A stretch of DNA of 12,857 bases from an uncultured Bacteroidales bacterium. Its GTDB lineage: Bacteria; Bacteroidota; Bacteroidia; Bacteroidales; F082. Under the pieces are notes generated by a model. It had not been told where the DNA came from, made no database searches, and saw only the letters and a program-made list of their open reading frames with translations. Shown here in pieces: positions 1 to 5,169 of the stretch. The stretch is from NCBI GenBank assembly GCA_946410535.1, contig CAMKAR010000023.1, positions 1 through 12,857 of the forward strand, written 5' to 3'. Position 1 is the stretch's first letter; each line of letters begins with the position of its first letter. Made by a program: the position numbers and the translations under genes.

Positions 1-17
1 ATAAGACTTACCCGATG

Positions 18-48
18 CAAAAGTACGGACTTTTCTTGGATTGGCAAG
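18..48 (-). promoter_or_regulatory. Bacteroidota-type promoter reading out of the left edge
   Basis: On the minus strand, TACTTTTG (18-25) matches the Bacteroidota -7 consensus TAnnTTTG. A CTTG (45-48), one base off the -33 TTTG, lies 19 bases upstream, which is the usual spacing. It lies just after the stop of the PurF-like gene and points left, so it would drive a gene beyond the window. A 6-bp hairpin (AAAAGT/ACTTTT, 19-34) overlaps it. Confidence 0.5.
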
Positions 49-68
49 CGAAAAAGAGAAAAAAATTC

Positions 69-1475
69 TCAGTCGCCGCAGCTCGATCCATCGAAGCAAT
101 GCGTGCAGAGGTCGCACTTGGGCAGACCGATGGCATTCACCACACTATCCAAGGTGTTGAACTTCAGCGTATCTACTCCTACATGTTTGCGCAACATCTC
201 TACAAGGTTGGCGTATTCGGGCGATGTCGGGTCGCAGTATTTCTCGATGTTTTTGTTGTCGTCGCCTTCCATTTCCTCGACGCAACGGCGCGTGATCAGC
301 TCCAAAATGTTCTTCGAAGCCGAGAAATTGAGGAACGGGCAACCATAGAGCAAGGGCGGGCAACTGATGCGCACATGCACCTCCTTGGCGCCGAAGTCGT
401 AGAGCATCTTCACGTTGTCGCGCAGTTGCGTGCCACGCACGATCGAGTCGTCGCAGAAGGCCACTTTCTTGCCTTCGAGCAAGGCACGGTTGGGAATCAG
501 TTTCATCTTGGCCACATGCTCGCGCTGGCTTTGGTTGACTGGCATGAAGCTACGCGACCAGGTGGGCGTATACTTCACCACGCCGCGCAGATACGGCACC
601 TTGCGCACGTTGGAATAGCCCAAGGCCATGCCGATGCCAGAATCGGGAATGGCGGACACGTAGTCGATGTCGACATAGTCGTGCTTACCCATCTCGCGGC
701 CTTCGTTGTAGCGTGCTTCTTCCACATTGATGCCCTCGTAGTCGGAAACAGGATAACCGTAATAAATCCACAAGAAGCTGCAAATCTGCTTCTTAGGACT
801 TGGCGGCAACAGCTGTTGGACACCATCGAGCGTGACCTTGACGATTTCGCCAGGACCCACATTGTAGCAAGTCGTGTAGTCGAGGTTGATGTAGCTATGG
901 CTTTCCGAAGCCACCACATACCCCTCTTCGCCCTTGCCAACGACGATGGGCGTGCGTCCGTAATAGTCGCGGGCGGCGATGATGCCGTCCTCGGTGAGGA
1001 TAATCATCGAGCAAGAGCCTTTTACCTTATTATATATGTTCTTTATGCCGTCTACGAAGTCCTCGCCCTGCGTGATGAGCAATGCCATCAGTTCGGTGGG
1101 ATTGGTGGCACCGCTGCTCAGTTCGGCAAAGTGCTGACGGCTGTCGAGACAATGGCTGACCAACTCGTCCAAGTTGTTGATTTTGGCCACCGTAGCGATG
1201 GCAAACTTGCCGAGATGCGAGTTCACCACGATAGGTTGTGCATCCGTGTCGCTGATGACACCAATGCCAATATTGCCAGTGAATTTGCCCAACTCGTCGC
1301 AGAACTTCGTGCGGAAATACGAATTCTCGATGTCGTGGATCGAACGGTGAAAGAGTTCACCGTCGTAGGTCACCATACCGGCGCGTTTGGTGCCCAGATG
1401 TGAGTGATAGTCAACGCCATAGAACAAGTCCTTGACGCAAGCGTGTTTCGAAACGGTTCCAAAGAAGCCACCCAT
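69..1475 (-). CDS. PurF-family amidophosphoribosyltransferase paralog with degenerate glutaminase domain
   Basis: 468 aa, normal length for PurF. PurF transfers ammonia from glutamine to PRPP, the first step of purine synthesis. The phosphoribosyltransferase half is well preserved: PDSG at 277-280 and the PRPP-binding motif CDDSIVRGT at 341-349. The four cysteines that bind the 4Fe-4S cluster in Bacillus-type PurF also have counterparts: C232 (ICSFLW), C372 or C379 (SCPPLLYGC), and the C-terminal CDLCTHC (454-460). The N-terminal Ntn domain is altered. The family starts MCGIxG with Cys as nucleophile, but here the start is MGGFFG. The HxRYST arginine motif reads GVISDTD (72-78) and the HNGN motif reads TVAKI. 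Glutamine hydrolysis is therefore unlikely, and free ammonia use or another role is inferred. Similar Cys-less forms exist in Bacteroides as I remember it, so a canonical purF is probably elsewhere. The start is fixed by alignment of MGGFFG and by the promoter about 75 bases upstream. Confidence 0.88.
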   Translation of the reverse strand: MGGFFGTVSKHACVKDLFYGVDYHSHLGTKRAGMVTYDGELFHRSIHDIENSYFRTKFCDELGKFTGNIGIGVISDTDAQPIVVNSHLGKFAIATVAKINNLDELVSHCLDSRQHFAELSSGATNPTELMALLITQGEDFVDGIKNIYNKVKGSCSMIILTEDGIIAARDYYGRTPIVVGKGEEGYVVASESHSYINLDYTTCYNVGPGEIVKVTLDGVQQLLPPSPKKQICSFLWIYYGYPVSDYEGINVEEARYNEGREMGKHDYVDIDYVSAIPDSGIGMALGYSNVRKVPYLRGVVKYTPTWSRSFMPVNQSQREHVAKMKLIPNRALLEGKKVAFCDDSIVRGTQLRDNVKMLYDFGAKEVHVRISCPPLLYGCPFLNFSASKNILELITRRCVEEMEGDDNKNIEKYCDPTSPEYANLVEMLRKHVGVDTLKFNTLDSVVNAIGLPKCDLCTHCFDGSSCGD

Positions 1476-1549
1476 AATTGTCTCGTTTTATTTGTGTTAG
1501 TCCAAAAAACAAAAAACCATCCAAGAGAAAATGTCCCTTAGATGGACTG

Positions 1550-1582
1550 CAAAAATACGGATTTTCTCCTATGTTCGACAAG
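1550..1582 (-). promoter_or_regulatory. Promoter of the PurF-like gene
   Basis: On the minus strand, TATTTTTG (1550-1557) matches TAnnTTTG, with CTTG (1579-1582) 21 bases upstream as a near -33 box. The predicted transcript start near 1545 leaves a leader of about 70 bases before the ATG at 1475. It is back to back with the plus-strand promoter at 1590-1597. Confidence 0.5.
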
Positions 1583-1589
1583 ATTTTTG

Positions 1590-1597
1590 TACTTTTG
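1590..1597 (+). promoter_or_regulatory. -7 box of the YciO-like gene
   Basis: TACTTTTG matches the Bacteroidota -7 consensus exactly and lies 20 bases before the ATG at 1618, so the leader would be very short. I see no good -33 TTTG at the usual distance. The box excludes the longer reading frame beginning at 1531, which would start upstream of the promoter. Confidence 0.55.
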
Positions 1598-1617
1598 CGC
1601 GATTTTTTTGTAAAAGT

Positions 1618-2235
1618 ATGATACTCAAACTCTACCCCACGAATCCAAACCCGCGCTACGTCAAGATGATCATGGAATGCTTGGCCGACGGCGGCACCAT
1701 CATCTTCCCCACCGACACCCTTTATGGTCTTGGCGGCTGCATCAACAACCCGCGCACCTTTGAGCGCATCTGCCAGATCAAGGGCATCCGTAAGGAGAAG
1801 GCCAACTTCTCATTTATCTTCCACGACCTCAGCATGTTGAGTGAATTCACCAAGCCCATCAACAACGACGTCTTCAAGATGATGAAACGCAACCTGCCCG
1901 GACCGTTCACCTTCATCCTCGAAGCCAACAACAACATTCCCCGCATCTTCCAAAGCAAGAAGAAAACCATTGGCATCCGCATCCCCGACCAGCCTATCAT
2001 CACCAATATCGTTAGGGAGTTCGGGAGCCCGATTATGACCACCTCTTTGTCCGACGAGGAGGACGAAATCAACCCCTACCTCACCGATCCAGAGGAGATT
2101 TACGACCGCTACAAGGACTTGGTGGACATCGTCATCGACGGCGGTGCTGGCGAAAACGAAGAGAGCACTGTTGTAGATTGTACTGATAATGAAATTGTTA
2201 TCATTCGTCAGGGCAAAGGCTTGCTTGACGAATGA
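1618..2235 (+). CDS. yciO: YciO/Sua5/YrdC-family protein (threonylcarbamoyl-AMP synthase-like)
   Basis: 205 aa. The family fold binds ATP and bicarbonate/threonine; TsaC and Sua5 members make threonylcarbamoyl-AMP for the t6A modification of tRNA, while the role of YciO members is less certain. Seen here: the signature PTDTLYGLG early in the protein, ERICQIKGIRKEKANFSFIF (substrate-binding K/R region), LPGPFTFIL, KKTIGIRIP and SPIMTTSLS, then STVVD and a final IIRQGKG. The pattern NFSF plus DLSMLSEF and the length follow E. coli YciO as I recall it rather than TsaC. The start at 1618 is preferred over 1531 because it gives the YciO N-terminus (KLYPTNPNPR) and lies just behind the -7 box at 1590. 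A methionine further in would lose the first strand. No Shine-Dalgarno is visible, as is common in this phylum. It is transcribed divergently from the PurF-like gene. Confidence 0.85.
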   Translation: MILKLYPTNPNPRYVKMIMECLADGGTIIFPTDTLYGLGGCINNPRTFERICQIKGIRKEKANFSFIFHDLSMLSEFTKPINNDVFKMMKRNLPGPFTFILEANNNIPRIFQSKKKTIGIRIPDQPIITNIVREFGSPIMTTSLSDEEDEINPYLTDPEEIYDRYKDLVDIVIDGGAGENEESTVVDCTDNEIVIIRQGKGLLDE

Positions 2236-2257
2236 AAAAAAATTGGCGCAAAACGGC

Positions 2258-2285
2258 GTTGATAAAGAAAAAAGCTGTACTTTTG
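2258..2285 (+). promoter_or_regulatory. Promoter of tRNA-Lys
   Basis: TACTTTTG (2278-2285) is an exact TAnnTTTG -7 box, 46 bases before the tRNA. GTTG (2258-2261) is a weak -33 candidate with shorter than usual spacing (16 bases). Confidence 0.5.
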
Positions 2286-2305
2286 CAGCCGCTTAATCCC
2301 CCTTA

Positions 2306-2321
2306 CCCCCTTAAAAGGGGG
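2306..2321. repeat. C-rich/G-rich hairpin in the tRNA leader
   Basis: CCCCCTT-AA-AAGGGGG is a perfect 7-bp inverted repeat between the promoter and the tRNA, preceded by a second partial unit (CCCCCTTA at 2299-2306). Short C-run/G-run palindromes of this kind are frequent between genes in Bacteroidota, as I recall. A role in tRNA leader processing is only possible, not shown. Confidence 0.45.
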
Positions 2322-2331
2322 AAGCGAGGAT

Positions 2332-2404
2332 GACTCGGTAGCTCAGCAGGTAGAGCACAACACTTTTAATGTTGGGGTCCTGGGTTCGAGCCCCAGCCGG
2401 GTCA
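2332..2404 (+). tRNA. tRNA-Lys (anticodon TTT)
   Basis: A full cloverleaf can be folded by eye. The acceptor stem pairs GACTCGG (2332-2338) with CCGGGTC, with one T-G pair and one C-G/G-C rich end. The D stem is GCTC/GAGC. The anticodon arm is CAACA-CTTTTAA-TGTTG with anticodon TTT. The T arm CTGGG-TTCGAGC-CCCAG follows, and the discriminator is A. The CCA end is not encoded (ACA follows). Its 3' end borders a tyrosine recombinase gene, so it is the likely integration site of the downstream element. Confidence 0.95.
2379..2404 (+). other. Putative attachment site (attL) at the tRNA 3' end
   Basis: Inference: a tyrosine recombinase begins 115 bases downstream of the tRNA, and such enzymes commonly use the T arm and acceptor 3' half of a tRNA as the crossover site. 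A second copy of this sequence is not present in the window, which fits an element whose other end lies past the right edge. The exact core cannot be set from one end. Confidence 0.4.
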
Positions 2405-2412
2405 CAAGCGTT

Positions 2413-2440
2413 GGAAATCAGTCTTTTAAGGCTGATTTCC
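2413..2440. terminator. Hairpin after tRNA-Lys, terminator-like
   Basis: GGAAATCAG (2413-2421) pairs perfectly with CTGATTTCC (2432-2440), and a T-G and a C-G pair extend the stem to 11 bp around a TTTTAA loop. It begins 9 bases after the tRNA and is followed by TTGT rather than a long T run. It most likely ends the tRNA transcript, and it separates that transcript from the integrase gene. Confidence 0.55.
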
Positions 2441-2450
2441 TTGTATAAAG

Positions 2451-2470
2451 TGCACACGATTTGCACACGA
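2451..2470 (+). repeat. Two TGCACACGA direct repeats, 11-bp period
   Basis: TGCACACGA occurs at 2451-2459 and again at 2462-2470, so the two copies lie on the same face of the helix. They sit between the tRNA and the integrase start, where recombinase arm-type or excisionase binding sites are expected. That role is inferred from position and phasing only. Confidence 0.5.
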
Positions 2471-2488
2471 ATTACCGATGTTGAACGA

Positions 2489-2511
2489 CCTTTTCGCCAG
2501 GCGAAAAGGAG
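2489..2511 (+). promoter_or_regulatory. Hairpin covering the integrase ribosome binding site
   Basis: CCTTTTCGCC (2489-2498) and GGCGAAAAGG (2500-2509) are perfect 10-bp complements; a realistic fold has 8 bp and a CCAGG loop. The right arm contains most of the Shine-Dalgarno AAGGAG (2506-2511), which sits 8 bases before the ATG at 2520. If it folds in the mRNA it would limit integrase translation. It could instead be a DNA operator. Confidence 0.5.
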
Positions 2512-2519
2512 AAAAAAAA

Positions 2520-3653
2520 ATGTCTGTAATCGAATTTCTGCCCGCGCAATTGAAAAGCAATTCGCACGGATGGTACATTGAATATCAAACATTTAATCCC
2601 AACATTGGAAAAATGCAGCGTTTTCGCACACATGTCAATGTGTTGCGAAAACACTATCCTCGGCTTGCCGACTTCAAAGCACATTGCAACGGCATCATCA
2701 ACACCATCAACGCGAAGCTCGCTGGCGGTTGGTCTCCTATTGGCGAAAACCAAAACGCAAGATTCTACACCTCGCTTTCGGTCGTAATTCGTGCATACCT
2801 GGCCGAAAAGCAGGATGAACTTCGCCCCGACACCCTCCGTTCTTACAAGTCGTTTTGTACCATCTTCGGGGCTTGGGTAAACGAGAATGTCCCCGACTGC
2901 CAAGCCATCTTATTCAATAAGGTGCTTGCCATTCGGTATTTGGACTATTGCTCGGTTGAACGGAAACTCAAGGGGCGTTCATGGAATAACCAACTCAAAG
3001 CGGCACGGGCACTGTTTTCTTGGGCGGTGGCAAAGTGCTACTGCAAGGAAAACCCGTTTGGTGGCATCAAGCCAAAACGCGAGGCCGAAAAACGAAGGGT
3101 GTTGATACCTGCCGACACTCGCAAACGGATTACTGCCTACTGCAAGGAAAACAACCCAGGCTTGCTCATAGTGAGCCAGTTGGTTTACTCCTCGCTCATA
3201 CGGCCAAAGGAAATCCGTTGCCTCAAGGTTAGCGATGTGTTTTTGAAAGAGCATTACATCCTTATCCGTCCCGAGGTCGCCAAGACGCACTTTACCCGTA
3301 TCGCCACCATGAATCCCACTTTGGAGGGCTTGGTGGCTGATTGGCTCAAAGGTGCAAATGGCGACGACTATCTTATTGGCAGCAAAGACTACGCTGCCGG
3401 AAAGAAGCCCATCCCCCACTCTCGTTTCTCGAAGGATTGGATAGAAATGCGAAAAGCGCTGCATCTCCCCGACGAAATGGAACTATACTCCTTACGCGAC
3501 ACCGGAATTAACGAAATGTTGAAATGTGGCATCGACCCGTTGACGGTCATGCAACACGCGGACCATCACGACCTTTCGATGACCACACGCTATGCCAACC
3601 ATGTCGACCCTAACCTGGTGCGCACCATCAGCGAGCGTGCCCCTCAGTTCTGA
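2520..3653 (+). CDS. Tyrosine recombinase / prophage integrase
   Basis: 377 aa from the chosen start. Catalyses site-specific integration and excision of the element. An N-terminal arm-binding-like region (about 1-75) is followed by a SAM-like core-binding domain (about 80-185: FYTSLSVVIRAYL to NPFGGIKPK) and the catalytic domain. Visible catalytic residues are R228 in SSLIRPKEIRCL, K255 in VAKTH, R326 in YSLRDTG, H349 or H350 in ADHHDLSMTTRY, and the nucleophile Y358. The usual HxLRH box reads Y323-S-L-R-D, so both box-II histidines are replaced; I recall the same pattern in Bacteroides phage integrases. The start at 2520 is preferred over 2478 because it has AAGGAG at 8 bases spacing, and the longer form would begin inside the hairpin region. 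It points away from the tRNA and converges with the late operon. Confidence 0.93.
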   Translation: MSVIEFLPAQLKSNSHGWYIEYQTFNPNIGKMQRFRTHVNVLRKHYPRLADFKAHCNGIINTINAKLAGGWSPIGENQNARFYTSLSVVIRAYLAEKQDELRPDTLRSYKSFCTIFGAWVNENVPDCQAILFNKVLAIRYLDYCSVERKLKGRSWNNQLKAARALFSWAVAKCYCKENPFGGIKPKREAEKRRVLIPADTRKRITAYCKENNPGLLIVSQLVYSSLIRPKEIRCLKVSDVFLKEHYILIRPEVAKTHFTRIATMNPTLEGLVADWLKGANGDDYLIGSKDYAAGKKPIPHSRFSKDWIEMRKALHLPDEMELYSLRDTGINEMLKCGIDPLTVMQHADHHDLSMTTRYANHVDPNLVRTISERAPQF

Positions 3654-3722
3654 ACCAACGAGGCGATAGGGATTGCAGTCGATTATGAGACGATGCTGCT
3701 TGCTAGTCGAATATGTTTGAGA

Positions 3723-3755
3723 CGGGAAGCCCGACCCCTTGCTGGGGTAACGCCC
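3723..3755 (+). terminator. Double hairpin downstream of the integrase
   Basis: CGGG-AAG-CCCG (3723-3733) is followed at once by ACCCC-TTGCT-GGGGT (3734-3748), then AACGCCC. Two stacked GC-rich hairpins 70 bases after the integrase stop would serve as a terminator, though no T run follows. The string GGGAAGCCC plus C-run/G-run stem also resembles the right end of IS200/IS605-type elements and their TnpB guide RNA. No TnpB frame is present. Confidence 0.35.
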
Positions 3756-3784
3756 AAATCATTCATACACAAAAATCACCCACT

Positions 3785-3859
3785 ATGATCAAAAAGATTC
3801 GTTACCGCCTGGTGTGCCGTCGGCTGTCGTGCGCGACCAGGCACGGCACCAGGATTTAA
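3785..3859 (+). CDS. Possible small ORF (24 aa, basic)
   Basis: ATG to TAA encodes a 24-residue peptide starting MIKKIRYRLVCRR, with nine K/R residues and two cysteines. No Shine-Dalgarno is seen. The frame overlaps the strong hairpin at 3808-3853, so its arginine-rich content may only reflect the GC-rich stem. I do not recognise it. It is as likely to be a by-product of the structure as a gene. Confidence 0.2.
   Translation: MIKKIRYRLVCRRLSCATRHGTRI
3808..3853 (-). terminator. Long hairpin, candidate end of the late operon
   Basis: CCTGG (3808-3812) pairs with CCAGG (3849-3853) and TGCCGT (3815-3820) with ACGGCA (3843-3848), giving 11 bp with a 2-base bulge. Inside, GTCG (3826-3829) pairs with CGAC (3834-3837) around TGCG. 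Read on the minus strand it is followed by AATCTTTTTGATC about 8 bases on, which fits a terminator for the leftward late genes. It could also be a structured RNA. Confidence 0.4.
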
Positions 3860-3888
3860 GTACAACAGAAATCTATGGCCGTCAAACG

Positions 3889-3916
3889 GGGTTGAAGGCT
3901 CCTGAAGGGTTGAAGG
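3889..3916. repeat. Direct repeat GGGTTGAAGG, 18-bp period
   Basis: The 10-bp unit occurs at 3889-3898 and 3907-3916, separated by 8 bases. No function is apparent. Confidence 0.4.
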
Positions 3917-3990
3917 ACTACAAGTGATTCTCTCACCCTCTCATCTCCCATCCAGCAGGATAAGCTTCGTTTCAATTTCATAAGGTTCGA

Positions 3991-4139
3991 TTAAAGCCAT
4001 CTCTGGCTCGGTGTGATGTAGCGGATGGCCTCAACGATGGAGGCCACCGTCGTCCCGCTTAACAGTGCCAATATGATAATATGATTTCAGTCCAGTCCAT
4101 GTCAGCATTGTTTGCGTCTATGAAACCGTCGGTTTTCAT
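3991..4139 (-). pseudogene. Frameshifted small membrane protein, 8-bp duplication
   Basis: On the minus strand an ATG at 4100 (or 4139) opens MDWTEIIL and then stops at 4059-4061 after SYWHC. The stop is caused by a perfect tandem copy of an 8-mer (AATATGAT on the plus strand, 4070-4077 and 4078-4085). With one copy removed the frame runs MDWTEIILALLSGTTVASIV, then EAIRYITPSQRWL, to a stop at 3991-3993: 33 aa with one membrane-spanning segment. Short proteins starting MDWT or MNWT followed by such a helix occur near the lysis genes of Bacteroidales prophages, as I recall, usually with a longer coiled-coil tail, so this may also be cut short. It is the last gene-like unit of the leftward run. 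Confidence 0.5.
4070..4085. repeat. 8-bp perfect tandem duplication
   Basis: AATATGATAATATGAT is two exact copies of AATATGAT. Its length is not a multiple of three, and it sits exactly where the small minus-strand reading frame is broken. One copy would restore the frame. Confidence 0.8.
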
Positions 4140-4161
4140 TCTATTTTTCAATCAATCATTG

Positions 4162-4248
4162 TTATTTTACCACCATCTGCTGCCACCCTTCCACGAATGG
4201 TACCAGCACCGCCGCAGTGAAACTTCCTATGATGTTTCGTTCTTGCAT
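4162..4248 (-). CDS. Possible 28-aa membrane peptide
   Basis: ATG to TAA gives MQERNIIGSFTAAVLVPFVE followed by GWQQMVVK. Residues about 6-22 are hydrophobic enough for one membrane helix, with charged ends. It lies in the leftward gene run, 36 bases after the preceding frame stops and 22 bases before the next small frame, so it fits a small lysis-region or membrane protein by position. I do not recognise a family, and no strong ribosome binding site is seen. Confidence 0.35.
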   Translation of the reverse strand: MQERNIIGSFTAAVLVPFVEGWQQMVVK

Positions 4249-4284
4249 ATTATCTCAGTCCATCTTGGTTTCCTCGTCTCTTCC

Positions 4285-4429
4285 TCAATTCGTCGGGAAC
4301 ACGGGCTGCGTCTTGTAAGGACCGTTGTAGTTCCACCAGATGTCGAGCTTCGAGGCGTATTGCGCCCAGTCGGCATCGGCGAGGTACAAGGCAAGCACGG
4401 CCTCATCAGCCGCCTTCTTGTGCAACTCA
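4285..4429 (-). pseudogene. Coding-like +1-frame continuation of the CBM-like gene
   Basis: Past the stop of the upstream gene (4427-4429) the +1 frame stays open to a stop at 4285-4287 and reads like real protein: HELHKKAADEAVLALYLADA, then DWAQYASKLDIWWNYNGPYK, then TQPVFPTN. The frame is also open upstream through 4485 but has no ATG, only a TTG at 4485 inside the CBM module. The most likely reading is a C-terminal helix-rich tail separated from its gene by a one-base frameshift near GGGATGGGAGGCGAGG. A separate small gene or recoding at CCA-TGA are alternatives. Confidence 0.4.
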
Positions 4430-5158
4430 TGGCCTCGCCTCCCATCCCTGCGGATATGCAGCAGGACTCCAAGTGTTGTTGTCAATGAGGCTCACATAGT
4501 GCGTGCCTTCAAAAGTCACCTTGTCACCTGTCATGTAGGCGTCTTGGACACCTTGCGGCTGGTGCCATTCAGGCCATTCCTCGGTATACACCCTCACCCA
4601 CAGAGAAGGTGACACATCGGGAGTCCATGAGGCTTGTGTTGTGTGCGATTGGAGGCACTTCCATAGTTTGCTATCGTAGTATCTTCTTTCACCCGTAAAC
4701 ACATCTTCATTGACACGCCATGCGTCAAACAGGCTTGGCACATTCTGTGCTTCATCGTCAGGCAATGATTCAATTTGCTGTTGGAATAGTGTGCGAAGTT
4801 GGTTAAGCACCTCGGTAGTTGTTGGTGCATAGGTTGGTGTATATTCCACTCCCATCACCGTTGCAGCTTCTTTCTTGCACCACTCAACATAACTGTTGTA
4901 TGCCATATACTCTTCCATGTTAGCATATTGCTGTCTTGCCATTGCCAACTCATCCGATTCGGTGTATCTTTGTCTGATTAGAAGCGTAACGACTATCGGA
5001 TATGTAGGTTTCTCTTGGATGGTTGTCTCACTAAAAGTGCAAGTCCCATCCTCGTTGTCTTTCTTGTCCCAACGGACTACATAGAGGTTATTGAAACCTC
5101 TTTTCGTGTATGCGAAGCCATCAATAGTGGCTGTGTTGATTATTGTTGTGCTTTTCAT
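4427..5158 (-). CDS. Phage tail-associated protein with CBM5/12-like modules
   Basis: 243 aa. The N-terminal half (1-130) has no fold I recognise; it holds a beta-rich start (GFNNLYVVRWDKK) and a Tyr/Glu-rich helical part (ELAMARQQYANMEEYMAYNS). From about 145 come two modules resembling chitin-binding family 5/12: DAWRVNEDVFTGERRYYDSK with LWKCLQSH and ASWTPDVSPSLW, then DAYMTGDKVTFEGTHYVSLI with NTWSPAAYPQGW. These bind polysaccharide in other proteins, so a role in binding cell-surface glycans at the tail tip is inferred. It starts 11 bases after the tail fibre gene stops, in the same operon. The protein ends directly after the second module (GWEARP), while coding-like sequence continues in another frame, so the end may be premature. 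Confidence 0.75.
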   Translation of the reverse strand: MKSTTIINTATIDGFAYTKRGFNNLYVVRWDKKDNEDGTCTFSETTIQEKPTYPIVVTLLIRQRYTESDELAMARQQYANMEEYMAYNSYVEWCKKEAATVMGVEYTPTYAPTTTEVLNQLRTLFQQQIESLPDDEAQNVPSLFDAWRVNEDVFTGERRYYDSKLWKCLQSHTTQASWTPDVSPSLWVRVYTEEWPEWHQPQGVQDAYMTGDKVTFEGTHYVSLIDNNTWSPAAYPQGWEARP

Positions 5159-5169
5159 TTTATTGCTTT

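Noticed and set aside
15..1403. 462-aa open frame on the plus strand
   Set aside because: It is antisense to the well-supported PurF-like gene; the translation is rich in His, Arg, Val and Ala as expected of a shadow frame and shows no domain.
1531..1617. 29-residue N-terminal extension of the YciO-like protein
   Set aside because: It would start upstream of the -7 box at 1590 and is Arg/Phe-rich noncoding-like sequence; the family N-terminus matches the ATG at 1618.
2311..2592. 93-aa minus-strand frame across the tRNA
   Set aside because: It is the antisense of tRNA-Lys (the familiar CDPAGARTQDP translation) and of the integrase start, a known kind of false gene.
3856..3981. 41-aa minus-strand frame (MKLKRSLSCWMGDE...)
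   Set aside because: No ribosome binding site, low-complexity repeat content (LQPFRSLQPR comes from the GGGTTGAAGG direct repeat), and overlap with the hairpin region.
4081..4488. 135-aa plus-strand frame
   Set aside because: It runs antisense to the leftward small frames and the CBM-gene continuation, has no domain and no promoter.
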